From the NCBI GenBank assembly GCA_964496695.1, contig CAZCBE010000010.1, positions 36,228 through 100,227 of the forward strand: DNA of 64,000 nucleotides, read 5' to 3'. How positions within the stretch are numbered: the stretch's first letter is position 1; every line of letters starts with the position of its first letter. Under the pieces are notes generated by a model. That model saw only the letters and a list, made by a program, of their open reading frames with translations. It searched no databases and was not told the origin of the DNA. Shown here one piece after another: positions 28,601-43,600 of this stretch. Origin of the DNA: SXTU01 sp964496695 (GTDB lineage: Bacteria > Verrucomicrobiota > Verrucomicrobiia > Limisphaerales > SXTU01). The translations under genes were made by a program, and so were the position numbers.

Positions 28601-31600
28601 TGACCAGGATGGCGGCGTTGGTCTGGCCCAACGAGGCCCCGCCACGGGGATTCAGCAGTTGCAGGACAATGGTCTCGTCGAGTTCCACGGTGGCATCATC
28701 CACGATCGGCACGCTGAACGTGTTGGTGAGCTGCCCGGAGGCAAAGGAAATCGTGCCGCTGGTGGCCGTATAGTCGCCCCCCACCGTGGCGGTGCTGCCG
28801 GCAATGACCGTCGCGTAGTCGCAGGAGATCGGCCCGGCACTGCCATTGGTCCGGATGACGGTGACGATCGCCGAACCAATGTTCTCATCCACCCGGTAGG
28901 TCGCCAGCGGGAAGGTCAGCACGCCGGGATTGAAATCATTGTCCACAATCGTGAGCGTGGTCCGCGCGACGCCCAAGGCAACGGCATTGGCCACGCGCTC
29001 GCCGGCCAGGAACAGAAGCCCGTCCGGCACCGAGAGCACCAAGTCCACCGCCTCATCACCCTCAACGACGGAATCCTCCAAAACCGCCACGAACACATCC
29101 GTGCCGCCGCGCAACAGGTTGTTCGGGCCGGTGGCCCCATCGCTGGGCCGTCCGCCGCTCAACGGCCAGGCAGGACTGTTCCGCGCCGTGATGTAATCTT
29201 GTCCGGCCACCCCCGCCCCGGGACCAAACGGCTGGTCCGCAGTATTGAAATTCACCACCACCGGACCGATCGGCGGGTCACCGTTCACAATGCCGTTGGT
29301 GCGGGCGAGGGTGATGAAGATGCTGCCCGCCCCCTCATCAATCGTGTAGTTCGACTGCGTGAATTCCACATTGCCCGGCCCGCGCACGGCTCCGCCGCGC
29401 AGCCGCGCGACGTTGCTCCGCTTGCGGATGTCCGCGCGGGGAAAGACGCCCGGCTGGACCAGTTTGTCCGTGCGGTCAAAACCCGCGATGATTCGCTCAG
29501 TCAGAGAGTTCGTGCCATAGAATCCAGGGCTGACGACGTTGGAAACATCGCGCATGCCGCCGCCGCCCATCTGGAAAGAGCCGCCGATCATCACATCCTC
29601 CGTGACGGCGGAGACGGCGTTCGGCCCGGCTCGCCCGGCTGGGATCGTGTTCGTCGCGGACTGCAGGCCCAGCGCAGCGACAAAATTCTTGGGCAACCCG
29701 TTGGTGAGATTGATCAGGCCGACGAAATGGGCGAAAGACGAATCCATGAAGGTGGTGTCCAACGTTCCATTGAGGAGCAGCCGGGCCACTCCAACCCGCC
29801 GCGTGCTGTTGAAATCCACAAACAATCCGCCTAGGATCGCCTGGCCGTTGGACTGCATTTCAATGGCCAGGACGGTGTCGTCAAAACCGCTCCCCGGAGA
29901 ATAGCTGGTGTCGAGGGAGCCGTCGGCGTTCAGGCGGGCCACCTTGCTGCGGCGGCGCAGGTCGAAATTGTTGAATTCTCCGCCAATGATGATTTTCTCC
30001 GTCCCGTTGGCGCTGGTGACAATCGTAGCATCGTAAGACCAGAGCGTGCCGAAATTCGTGTTGTTCCCCTCGTTCATGACGATGCGCAGAATCGAATTGG
30101 TGCCCAAAAGAGGGCTGGGACCAAACGGGATGGTCACGGAGTTCACCCCGTTGGTGAAAGTCGAGTCATAGATGCGATTGGCCGGCAGTTGGTTGGTCCC
30201 GTAATAGACATGCATGTAGTCGGGAACCTGGAGAAAATCGTAATTGATCGTGATGGTGCCGGAGACAGCCCCCTGGGTGTTCACATCGAAGATATCCTCA
30301 GCCGCACCACCAGAAGCCAGGCGGTTCACCTGAATCGCCTGGGACGACTGTTCCAGCCCAAGCGCGAAAATCGTCCCGTCAGCCCCCGCACTGGGATTGA
30401 AGCTGATGTCCAAGGCTCCGGTGGCCAGCAGCCGGGCCACCCGGTTTCGCGGCACACCATTGAAGGAAGTGAAGTCGCCGCCCACCACCACTTTCCCGTC
30501 CACCTGCACTCGCACGGCGTAAATGGGCCCGTTGGCACCCGTGCCGGGATTGAAACTGGTGTCCAGGCTCCCATCGACATTCAACCGGGCCACATGATTT
30601 CGGTTGGTGCCGTTCACGGTCGTGAAATCACCCGCGATCAGCACCCGGCCATTGAAGGCGCCATTGGTGTAAACAAACAGAGCCCGCACCGGCCGGTCAG
30701 CCCCGATGCCCGGGTTGAAGGTGGAATCCAGCGTCCCGTTGGCATCCACCCGCGCGATGAAACTGCGCGCCACTCCGTTGAAGGATGTGAAGCCACCCCC
30801 GAACACGACCTTGCCGTTGTTGGTTCCTGCGACCTGGTTCGTAGCCACCGGAACAAGATTCGTAACTGCCGGAATACCACTGATGTTCGTGGCGAAAGTA
30901 ACCACCGCATTGGTGAAATAAGGATAGACGCCGATGGCAGCCACGAAATCGTTGGCCCCCACACCGGGATTGAACGTGGCATCCAGCGAACCGTCCACGT
31001 TCATTCGGGCAATCCGGTTGCGTTGGATGGTGTTCACTGCCGTGAAGTCACCGCCGATGACCGACTTGCCATCCGCTTGGACCCCAATCGCAAACACCGT
31101 GTTGTTTGCGCCGGGGGCCGAATTCTGCGGCGGGGAGGTGCGGTCATCATAGTCCGGGTTGAACTCCCGATCAATGGCGCCTGCCGTATCGTCGTTGTCG
31201 AGAATGGTCAACGTCGCTTCATCATACAACTGCCCGTTCACGCGGGTTTGGACGATGACATCTTCGTTGAATTCCGCAATCAAGTCATCATGGATGGGCA
31301 CGCTGATGGTGACCGCCGGGCCTGTTGGCACGGGAATTGTCGTGTCATCGAAATCAGCGCCCGGAGTGGCGAAATCGGAACCCGCCATGTGCTCCGTGGT
31401 GGTGTTGGGGAACGGACTGGCGAACGTGACCGTCGTGGAACTGGGAACATCAAAGATGGTCAGCGATGCGCTGCCAATGTCCTCGCGCACGCGATAGTTT
31501 CGCCGGCCCCAGTAAGGCCCTCGGCCTATGGTTTCGATGCTCACCCTTGCCGTCGGCAATCCGCCAATCGTGGCACCTCCGGTGGCGTTGCTCAGCGCCA

Positions 31601-34600
31601 CACCGAAGTCGACCAATGAGTTGGTGGTTAGGTTTGTGATGGCCCGGCCTCCCAAGATCGTCACCACAAAGCTCTTCGCGATTTCGTGATCCAGGAACGT
31701 AAGCGTGCCATTGGTTTCAATAAAATTAATTCCTGGCTGAGCTCCCAGCACAAAGCCGTTGGTGGTGGTGGTGAAATCCACGGTTGCAATGCCGTCCTGA
31801 CCGCCGGTCCGCGTCACCGTCACCAGGACACCGGGGATGTTGTGATGGCGAAAGCCCCGGTGGAGCAGTGAGCTTTCCTGGTCTCTGGCCAGATAGTTCG
31901 CCCCGGTGAAGGTGAAAGTTCCCGGGTGATAGTCATCATCCACGATGGTCACCAAGGCATTGGCCAGCCCCAGCGAGGCTCCCCCCGTGGGATTGCTCAA
32001 GGTGAGGTTCACCACTTCGTTGGTTTCCAATAGCGGGTCGTCAAGGACCGGGATGTTGAACGTGATGTTGGTCACCGCGTCCGGGAAGATCAGCGTGCCG
32101 CTGGTGGTCGTGTAATCCGATCCCGCCTTGGCGGTGCCATCCGAGGTCGTGAAGTTGATCGTGACCGTCCCCTGGCTGCCGTTGGTGCGGATCACCGTGA
32201 TGGCCGCAGACCCCGAGCTCTCTGAAACCGTGTAGGCCGACGAACTGAAGCCGATGATGCCATTGCTGATCTCATCATCCCGGACCAGCAACACTGCGCT
32301 GGCCAGTCCCAGGCCGGCCCCGTTGCCGGGGTTGGACAAAGTGAGCAGCACGGACTCATCCCCCTCGGGGATCGAGTCGTTGATCACTGTGACACTGAAG
32401 GTCTTGTTGGTCTGCCCGTCGGAGAAATTAAGGAAGCCATTGGTGGCCACGTAATCAATACCGGCGATGGCCGACCCGTTGGCCGTCCCAAACTGGACCG
32501 ACACGGGGCCGGTGCCGCCGTTGGTGCGCACCACCGTGATGACCGCATTCCCCACGTTCTCGGTTACGATGAAGGCATTCGTGGCGAACCCAAGCAGGCC
32601 AGGCGAGAAATCATCGTCCACGATTTTCAGCACGGCCGTCGTCAGCCCGAGGGAGGCCGCGCCACCCGGATTGGACAGCGTCAGCACCACCGTTTCATCG
32701 CCTTCCACCAAGTTGTCCTGCAGGATCGGAACATCAAATGTCTTCGGGGCCACATCACCAGCCGCCCACGACAATTGATTGCTGACGGCGACAAAATCCA
32801 GGCCCGCCAAGGCCGAGCCACTGGCCGTGCCATAGGAGACGAACACGGCGCCCGCCGAGCCGCCGTTGCGCACCACGGTGATAGTGGCGTTGGTGGAGCT
32901 TTCAGTGACGGAGAAAGTCGAGGCCGAGAACCCGAGCAGGCTGTCATTGTCCACGATGGTGATCAGCGCCGGATTCACCGCGCCCAAGCCGGCACCCGGT
33001 GAGGGATTCAACAGCGTCAGCACGATGGTCTTGTTCGGGTTGGCCACCAGGTTGTCGAGGATGCGGATGAAGATGTTCGTCGTGTTCTGGCCGTTGACAA
33101 ACGACAGCGTGTTCGTCAGGCCGACGTAGTCCACGCCCTGCACCGCCGAACCGTTGCTCGTGGCCAGTTGCACCGTCGCCGTGCCGGTCAGTCCCCCACG
33201 GCGGACCACCGTGACAATGGTGTTGGTGGCATCTTCATCCGTCAGGTAAGTCAGCGCCGTGAACTCGAAACTGCCGGCCCCCGTGCCATTGGCGCCGGCG
33301 TTGATCCGCGCCACGCCGCTGCGGGCCTGACCGTCCACCGAGGAAAACGCGCCGCCGATCAGCAGCTTTTCATCCCACGGCTGGATGACCAGCGCGGAAA
33401 CGAAATTGTTTGCCCCCGTGCCGAAATTGATGGCGGTGTCCACCGATCCGTCCGGGTTGAGGCGGGCGATGCGGTTGGCCAGCAGCCCGTTATAAGTTGT
33501 GAAGCCGCCCACCAGCACGATCTTGCCGTCGGACTGCACGGACACGGCGTTGACGTAATCGTCGAAACCGATGCCAGGATCGAAGGTCACGTCCACGACT
33601 CCGAGGCTGCTCAGGCGCACAATCCGGTTGCGGGCCACCCCGTTGACCGTGGTAAACGCGCCGCCGACCACGATCCGCCCGCTGCCATCCACCGCCAGCG
33701 CACTCACGAAGGCATTGCAGCCCGTGCCGGGGTTAAACGTCGTGTCCAGCGTCCCGTCCGTATTCAACCGCGCCAGCCGGTTGCGGAGCGTGCCGTTGAC
33801 CGTGGCAAAGTCACCGCCGATGAGGACCCTGCCGTCGGTCTGCAAAGCGATGGCGCGCACCGTGCCGTCCGCGCCCACGCTGGTGTTGAAGGAGGAATCC
33901 ACCGTGCCATCGGAATTAAGCCGGGCGATAAAATTCCGCGCGGTGCCGTTGAGGGTGGTGAACTGGCCGCCGACCAGCACCTTGCCATCCGGCTGCAACA
34001 CCATCGCAAGCACCACGTTGTTCGCCCCGATCGACGTGTCGAAGCCGGCGTCCACCGAGCCGTTGGCATTGAGCCGCACCACGCGTCCACGGTTCAATCC
34101 GTTGAAGTTCGTGAAGAACCCGCCGACCACCACCTTGCCGTCCGGCTGCACGATCACCGCGTTCACCGTGTCGTTGGCGCCCGTGCCGGTGTTAAAACCA
34201 AGGTCAAGCGAGCCATCGAGGTTCAACCGGGCCAAGCGGCTCACATTCGCGCCGTTGAGCACCGTGAAATTGCCGCCCACCACGGATTTGCCCAGCAGCG
34301 TGGGCAGCGCCTGGTTTGTGTTCAGCCCTACCCCGAGGACGATGCTGCTGCCGACTCCCAGGCCGAAGGTCACATCCATCGAACCATTCTCGTTGAGCTG
34401 CGCCACCCGGTCACGATTGACGCCGTTGATGGCGGTGAAATCACCACCAATCACCACGCGCTCCGAACCCACCGGATTGGGCACGACAAGCCCGCTATAG
34501 TCCCAGGAAAAGAGCGAGCCGGAAAACGCGCCCTCGTTAATGAGAATGTCCACGACCCCCGAGGTGCCCGTTCCATAAGGCAAGGTGAAATTCAAGGCCC

Positions 34601-37600
34601 CGGAGAAGTTGGTGTCCAGCAGGCGAACCCCCTCGTAATAAACCCGCAGATTGTCCGGTGCCACTCCGAAATTAACGCCCAGGCTCAGCACTCCTCCCGC
34701 CCCCCCTATGCCCGAGACCCGGTTTGAACTAGGTCCAAAGGCGAAGAACGGCGAATTGGTGAGGAAGAACGATACCGGCACCGACAGCGGCGGCAGGAAC
34801 ACCCCCACCGTTTCCACCGTGTTGTTCGCCCCCGTGCCCGGATCAAACGCGGCATCAAGCGAGCCGTCCGCGTTAAGGCGCGCAAAACGATTCCGGGCCA
34901 CGCCATTGATCGAGGTGAACCCGCCCGACAGCATCACCTTGCCGTTGCGGCGCAGCCCCACGCTCAGCACGCTGCCACTGGCCCCGACACCGCTGTTGAA
35001 GGACACGTCCAGCGAACCATCCACATTGAGCCGCGTGATGCCGTTCTTGGTCAGCCCGCCAAACGTGGTAAAGGCGCCGCCCACCACCACCGTGCCATTG
35101 GTCTGCACCGCAATCGAGTAGATCGTATTATCCGCCCCCGCGCCGGGATTGAACGTCGGGTCAACGGTGCCGGTCACCGAAAGCCGGGCGATTCGCGGTG
35201 CCGCCACGCCGTTGAAAGAAGTGAAATCGCCGGCAATGACGATCCGTCCGTCCGTCAAGAGGCCGATGGACCGGATGGGCCCGTTGGCTCCGGTGCCGGT
35301 GACAAACGACGCGTCCACTGAGCCATCCACCGCCAGCCGGATCAGCCGGCCAGCCGGCGCCCCGTTGAAATTGGTGAAAACGCCGCCCACCAGGATCGCT
35401 CCGTCCGGCTGCACCGCCAGCGCATACACATCGTTGTCCGCACCCGTGCCGGGATTGAAGGTGGCATCCACCGCACCATTGGTCCCCAGCCGGGCCAGCC
35501 GGCCATAATTGAGCCCGTTTACCGTGCTGAACTGCCCGCCGATCAGCACCGCCCCGTCCGACTGCACCACGACGGCATACACGTTCGTGTCCGCGCCCAG
35601 CCCCGGGTTGAAGTTCTGGTCCAGCGTGCCATCCACGTTCAAGCGAGCCACACGATTGACGAGGCCGCCGTTGACCGTGGTGAAGTTGCCACCCAGCAGC
35701 ACCTGGCCGTTCGTGTGGAAGGCCAGCGCATACACCGGTCCGTTCGCCCCCAAGTTCGCCCCGAAGGTGATGTCCAGCGAGCCAGCCGACGGGCTGGTGG
35801 TGTCATTGTCCACAATCGTGACCGTCGCACTGGTGGGGGCCACGGCCATCGTTCCCGCCGGTCCCACCACGTTGAACAGCCCAAGCTGGACAACCTTGGA
35901 GGCGTTGACAAAAAGGTTGTCCGTAATGGGCACGTCAAAGGTCAGCAAGGACACGCCCGGAGCAAAGGTCAGCGTAGCATTCGTGCTGGTGTAATCCAGG
36001 CCCGCGATGGCCGTAAGGTTGCTGGTCGCGAAATCCACCGTCACCGTCGTGTTGGTCACGCCCAGCCGCTGCAGGCCGATGACCGCCCGCCCGACATTCT
36101 CGGCGACGACGAAATTGTTCGTCGTGAAAGAGATCGCCGCCTCGTCGTCCAAGATGGTGAGCACCGCATTGGTGATCGCCACCGTGGCCGAGCCCGCCGG
36201 GGTCGCCACCGGAGCGCTCAGGGAGAGCAGGACCGTTTCATTGCCTTCCACCAGCACGTCATCCACGAGCTGCACCCCAAAGCTCAGGCTGGCCACGCCC
36301 GGCCCGAAACTCAGGGTGCCATTGGTCGCCAGATAATCCTGGCCCACCACCGCCGTGCCGTTCGACGAGGCGAAATTGAGGGTCACCGTGTCCACCGCCG
36401 GGCCGCCGCGGAGCACGGTCACCTGCACCGAGCCCGCACTCTCCACGATCGAGTAGGCCGCCGAGCTGAAGCCCAGAACGCTGTCGTTGTCGAGAATCGT
36501 CAGGACCGCGTTGCTGATGGCCAATTGCGCGCCGCCGCTGACATTGCTCAGCACCAGGTTCACGGTGCGATTGACGTTGGTCTGGAAGTCATCAGTGACT
36601 GGAATCGTGAAGGCGCGCGGCGTTATGTCGCTGTCTGGCCAGGTGAACCGGCCCGAAACCGGCGTGTAGTTCACACCCGCCACCGCCGTGCCACCGGGCA
36701 CCGTGGTGTAGTCCACGGAAACCGCCCCCACCGTGCCGTTCGTGCGGCTGATGATGATGACCGCCGTGCCGTTCGTCTCGGAAGCGCTGAAGGCAGCGGA
36801 GTCGAAACCGAGCATGCCCGGGCCAAACTCGTTGTCCACAATGGTCAGCAGCCCCACTCCGCCGCCGATCACCGTGCTGCCGGTCACATTGGTGAGATAG
36901 AGGTTGACCAGCTTGTTCCCCAGCACCGAAAAATTGTCGATGATCGACACTTGGAAAGTCGCAGTGCTCTGGCCGTTGGTGAAGGTCAGGGTGCCAGCCG
37001 CCCCCGTGTAATCCGTGCCGGCCACGGCGGTGTTGTCGGTGGTGAAATAGTTCACCGTAATCGTGCCCAGCGTGCCACCGGCCCGGGCCACGGTGATGGT
37101 GGCCGCCCCGGCGTTCTCGTTGATGCTGTATTTGTCCGGGCTGAAGCCCACCACCGAGTCGTCGTCCAGAATGACGAGCGTGGCGTTGGCCAGCGTGCCC
37201 AGCGTCGCGCCATTCTGCGCATTTGCCAAGGCCAGCATCACCGTGCGGTCCCCGTCCACGATGCTGTTGCCAGCCACCGGCACGTTGAACGTCAGGTGGG
37301 TGATGCCGGCGGCAAATGTCAGCGTGCCATTGGCAGCCGTGTAGTCAAACCCCGCCGTGGCGGTCCCGTTCACGGTCCCATAGTCCACGGTCACCGGGTT
37401 GCCCGAAGGCGCGTTGCTGGTGCCGCCCGAACGGACCACGGTGATGACCCCGTTCGTCACGCTTTCGCCGGCCGTGAACACCACCGAGGCGAAATCGAAA
37501 CTCCCGAAACCCAGGTTCGCTCCCCCCGTCAGCCGGGCGATGCGATTCTGGGCCACGCCGTTCACCGCAGTGAACGCGCCGGCGATCACAATGCTCCCGT

Positions 37601-40600
37601 CAGGCTGCACCCGGATGGCGGAGACGACATCGTTGGCCCCCGTCCCGGTATTGAAGGTCACGTCCACCGAGCCGTTCGAATTCAGCCGGGTGATCCGGTT
37701 GCGCGGCAACCCGTTGAACCCGGTAAAACCACCACCGATGATCAGCTTGCCGTCGGCCTGCACCGCCAAGGCGCTGATGAACTCGTCCGCGCCGGAGCTC
37801 GGGCTGAACGTCGTGTCCAGCACGCCGTCCGTGTTGAACCGCGCAATACGGTTCCGGGCCACGCCGTTGGCGTTGGTGAACACGCCGCCGATGACGGGCT
37901 TGCTCGCAGCATCCACCACCACCGCGCTGGCGTTCGCATTGGCCCCCGTGCCCGGGTCGAACGTCTTGTCCACTGTGCCGTCCGAGTTGAGCCGCGCCAC
38001 CCGGTTGCGGGCCACGCCATCCACGGAACTGAAATCACCCACGATAAACACCCGCCCGCTCGGGTCCGTGGCGATGCCCCGCACCGGCCCGTCCGCACCT
38101 GCGCCGGGGTTGAAGGAAAGATCCAAGGTGCCGTCCGAGTTCAGCCGGGCTATGAAGCTCCGGTTCGTCCCGCTGACCAGCGTGAAGAGCCCGCCGATGA
38201 GCACTTTCCCGTCCGCCTGCACGTTCACGGCAAACACCGCGTTGTCGGCTCCCCGACCCGGATTGAACGAGGCGTCCACCGAGCCATCCGCATTCAGCCG
38301 GGCAATGTTGGTCCGCGCGAGCGTGCCCACGGCGTCGAAGGCGCCGCCGATCACCACCTTGCCCGCATTGGTGCTGTTCGTGTAAACACCCAGCGCGCGC
38401 ACGGTCGCATTGGTGCCGAAGCGCGTGATCGCGTCGGGTATGAACGCTGGGTCCAGCGAGCCGCCGGAGTTCAACCGCGCCACGTTCGAGCGGCCCAGGC
38501 CGTTGAACAAAGTGAAATCACCGCCGGCCACGATCTGCGCGTTGGTGGTCAGCCCGAGGGTGAAGATGTCGCCGTTCGCCCCGCTGGTGATGACGAACGC
38601 GGCGTCCAAAGACCCGGCCGGAGGCTCGTTGTCCACGATGCGCACCGTGGAATTGTTCAACCCCAACGTGGCGCCCGCCACATTGAACAGCCGCACTTCG
38701 AAGAGCCGGTTGCCCTCCTGCGTGAGATTGTCGAGGATGGGCACGCTGAAGGTCTGCGTGGCCACCGCGTTGCCAAACACCAGCGTGCCAAAGACATTGG
38801 TGAAATCCACGCCCGCGACGGCGGTGAGATTGCTCACGCCATAATCCACGGTCACCAGGCCGGTGAACCCGTTGGTGCGGACCACGGTGATCACCGCGTT
38901 GGTCGCGTTCTCGTTGACCGAGAACAGGTTGGTGGAGAAGGTCAGCACGCCCGGGCTGAACTCGTTGTCCGCGATGGTCAGCACGGAGTTCGATGGGAAT
39001 CCCAGCGTGGCACCGCCAGTCGGATTCGCGAGCAGCAGGGTGACGGTCTTGTCTCCGTTGATGCCCGGGTCGTAGATGATGGGAATGAGCACGTTCGTCG
39101 TCGTCTGCGAGTTCGTGAACGTCAAGGTCTGGCTGACCGCCAGATAATTGGTGCCCACGGATGCCGAGCCCGTGCCCGTGGAGAAGTCCACCGTCACCGT
39201 GTTGATGCTCCCGCCGTTCCGGTTGACGATGATGTTGGCGATGGTGTTGGTCTCCACCACGGTATAGGCCGCCTGGCTGAAGGCAAACGTGCCGAAGCTC
39301 GAAAGCTCGTTGTCAAAGATGGTCAGCACGGCCGTGCTCTGCGAGCCCAGCACTGCGCCGCCCGTGGCGGTGCCGATGGAGAGGTTGATCGTCCGGTTGG
39401 CATTGGTGTCGGCGAACCCGTTGTCAATGATGCCGACCGTGAAAGTCTTGTTGGTTTCGCCGTCACCGAAGGTCAGCGTCCCCGCGTTGTTCGTGTAGTC
39501 AAAGCCCACGGAGGACCCCAGCCCGTTGTAGCCCCGGGCCGACCCGTCCGCCGTGGCATACTGGACCGTCACCAGCCCGGTGAAGCCGTTGGTGCGATAC
39601 ACATTGATGGTGGCGGTGCCCGCGTTTTCCTGGACCGAGTAGTTGGCCGCGCTGAACACCATGATGCCCGGGCTGAAATCGTCATCCACGATCCGCAGGC
39701 TGGCCGTCGAGCGGCCACCCAGGCTGACCACGTTCACCGGGCCCGGATTGGCCAGCGCCAGGGCCACCACTTCCTCGCCCTCCACCAAGATGTCATTGAG
39801 CAACGGAACCAGGAAGGTGGCGGAAGTCTGCCCATTTGTGAAATTCAACTGCCCGTTCACGGCGGTGAAATCCAGCCCCGCGACGGCCGTGGCATTGGAA
39901 GTGACCAGGTTGTTGGTGGCGGAGTAGTTCACCGAGACGGAACCGACCGCCCCGCCCAGCCGCACCACCGTGATGATCGCGCTGCCGCCGATGGTGTTTT
40001 CACTGAACGTGAAGTTGTCGAAGGCGAACTCCAGCACGGAGTCGTTGTCCTGAATCGTCACCGTGGCGTTCGTGACCGTGCCCAGGATCGTGGCGTCAAG
40101 GTTGGTCCCGGTGATGGCATCATAATTTGTCGGGTTCAGGAGCACGTTGGTGAAGATGCGATCCACGTTGGTCCCCGCACCGTCAATGATTGGCAGGGTG
40201 TAGGTCCGCACCGCTTCGCCCTGCTGGAAGTAGAGGGTATTCGTGTTTCCTACATAGTGCGTCCCGGTCAGCGCCGTGCCGTCCACCGTGCTGTAATCCA
40301 CGCTCACCCCGTTGGTCAGGCCGCCCACGCGCCGGACGGTGATGAGCGCATTGCCCGAGTTTTCCAGCACGTTGAAATTGGCGGACAGGAACTGCACCGT
40401 GCCGATGCCGATGTTCTCGCCGCCGATGAGCTGCGCGTAGTAGTTGCGCGCGTAGCCGTCCACATGAGTGAAGCCGCCGCCGATCGTGATCACCCCGTTT
40501 GTCCCCCCCTGCAAGGCCAGCGCGGCGACGAAGTTGTCGGGACCGGTGCCGAAGTTGATGGTGGCATCAAGCTGCCCGGTCGGCAGCAGGCGGGCGATGC

Positions 40601-43600
40601 GCGTGCGGTTCAGCCCGTTGATGGTCGTGAAGTCGCCGCCGATGACCAGGTTGGTCCGGCTGTCCACCGCCACCGTCAGCACCGCGTTGTCTGCAGCGGC
40701 GGTGAAATTCACATCCGCCTGGCCCGTGGCCAGCAGACGGCCCACGCGCACCTGCGTGGCCAGCCCACCCACACTCGTAAAGTCACCCGCCAGGACCAGG
40801 TTGCCGTTAGGCTCCAAGGCGATGCCGCGCACGCGCGCATTGGCGCCCGAAACCGGATTGTTCGGGTCAATGTAGGTCGTATCGAGGGAGCCGTTGCTGC
40901 GCAGCTTGGCGACCCGGTTCTGGGTGATGCCGTCGTAAGTCGTGAAGTCGCCCGCGATGAAGATGTTCGTGCCCGTCGAATCAATCACGACGGACCGGAC
41001 CGTCCCGCCGGCTCCTTGGCCAGGATTGAAGGTGTTGTCAATCGTGCCGTTGGCATTCAGGCGGGCCACGCGGCTACGGGACGTGCCGTTGTAGGTGGTG
41101 AAATCACCCACGATGATGATCTTGTCATCCGGCTGGATCGCCATGCCGAAGACCGGGTTGTCCACGCCCGAGCCCGGGTTGAAGGAGGAGTCGAGCGAGC
41201 CGTCGGGATTCAGACGCGCGATGCGGGCGCGGTTTGTGCCGTCATACTGGGTGAAGGAGCCCGCCACCAGGATGCGCCCGATCAGGTTGGTCGTGGTCAG
41301 ATTCGTATGCACGGCAATCGCGCTGACCGTGCCGTTGGGCCCCGTGCCCAGCCGGTTGAACACGCTGGTGTTCACGGAGCCGTCCACGTTCAGCATGGCG
41401 ACCCGGCTGCGCGGCACTCCGTCCACCGTCGTGAAGTCACCACCGATCAGCCAACGCCCGTTGATCCCCTGGGAAGGCAGCGTGTTGGCAAAATAGAAGA
41501 CGGACAGGATCTTGTCATTCGCCCCGGCGGTGTTGCCAAACCCGGTGTTCACCGAGCCGGCCGGCGTGCCGGCGGGCGGCTCGTTGTCCTGGATGGTCAA
41601 GGTGGCCGTTCTTCCGTTGGTGGCGATGGAAGCACCGCCCGTCGCGTTGGTCAGGGTGAGCGTCACCGTCCGGTTCGCGGGAATATTGACCACGGTGTCA
41701 TCAATGATCGGCACGTTGAAGCTCCGGTTGGTCTGGCCCGGGGCAAAACTCAGCGTGCCCGACACCGGGCTGAACTCGTTCGTGGTCGCGGTGCCCACGG
41801 TCGCCGCGTAACGGACGGTCACATTGCCGACCGATCCGTTGGTGCGGAACACCGTGATGGCGGCGTTGCCCACGTTTTCAGACACCACGTAGTTCGTGCT
41901 GCTGAAGGCAAACGTCCCGAAAGCGAAATCGTCATCCGCGATGACAATCACGGCATTGCTCTGGCCAAGCGCGACGCCGATAGGAATAGGCGCGCCGCCC
42001 AGATACAACAGCGCACCATTGGTGGCCGTGAGCGCCGGCAGGGTAAGCCGCGCCGACAAGGCTTCATTGCCCTCCACCAGCACGTCCTGCAGGACCGGCA
42101 CCAGCACGTCCGCGCGGCCCAGCCAAGCCCGGCCAAAGTAATCAAGCGGGTTGTTGTTCAGGCCGGACACGGCATCCAGAAACTGCCGGGTGTCAGGCCG
42201 GCCGTTGATGTTCCGGGTGCTCACCCAGGTCGGCGTCGCGTTGGTGTGCAGGAAGTCAAACCCGGCGGTGTTGGTGGCATTGGTGGCCCCGATGGCCGTC
42301 CCGTCCACGGTCTGGAAATTGACCGACACCGGGCCCAGTGTGCCATTGGTGCGGATGAGCTGCAGGAAGTAGTTGCCGCTGATCTCATCCGCGCTGTAAG
42401 TGCGGGCGGCAAATTCAACGTTGCCCGGTCCCGGGGTCGCCCCACCGATCAACCGCGCCACATTCAGGCGCGGGCTCACATAGTCACGCATGTTGAACGC
42501 GCCGATGTAGTCCAGCACGCCGAAGGCGGTGTAATTGGCTTCCCGGCCAAAACCGCCGCCCACCCGGCCGAAGCTGCCACCAATCATCACATTCCCGCTC
42601 GTCTCCAGCGCGATCGCGAAGCAGGCGGTGTGCGGACTGGTGCTCAACGGCTGCGTCAGGCCCGCGAAATGGTTGTAGGTCGTGTCCATGAAGCTGGTGT
42701 CCAGGACGCCGTTGGAGAGCAGCCGCGCCAAGCTCATGCGACGGGTGCCATGGAAAGAGGAGAAGCCGCCACCAATCAAGATCGCCCCGTCCGGCTGCAC
42801 GGCGATGGCATATACCGCGTCATCCGCGCCGCCACCGGGATCGAAGTTCGTGTCCACCGAACCGTTGACGTTCAGCCGAGCAATGCCGGAACGGGGGTGA
42901 ATGTCCACCCCGCTGAAAGCGCCGCCAATCAGGATCTGCCCGCTCGCATCCAGCCGCATGGCGAAAATGTCCCCATCCGGGCCGGCCCCCAGGCCGTTGA
43001 AGGTCGCGTCCACCGATCCGTCCGTGTTCAATCGCGCGATCCGGCTGCGCAATGTTCCGTTCACGCTCGTGAAGGCGCCCGCAATGAGAATCCGGCCGAT
43101 GCTGTCCACCGCAACGGCATAAACGCGGTCATTGGGCCCTGCCCCGAGATTGTTGAAGGTGGTGTCAATCGAACCATCGGTGTTCACCCGCATCACGCGG
43201 TTGATGGTCTGGGAATTGTAGGAGGTGAAATTACCGGCGATGATGATGCGTCCGTCCGTCTGGAGGGCGATGGCCTGGACCGGGTTGCCCGCCGTGTCTC
43301 CCGGATTCACCCCCGCGCCAGGATCGAAGGTCGTGTCCAGCGAGCCGTCAATGTTCAGCCGGGCCAGGCCGTTGCGGCTGACGCCTGTGTAGGAACTGAA
43401 ACCGCCGCCGATAAGGATCCGACCGTTGGGCTGCAAGGCCACCGCATTGATGAAGTTGTCCGCGCCGGAACCGGGACTGAACGTGGTGTCAATCTGACCG
43501 TTGGTCATCAACCGGGCCACACGGCTGCGGGTGAAGGTGTTGACCGCGGTGAAATCACCCACCAGCACGGTCATCTGGTCCGGCTGCACCGCCACGCCGA

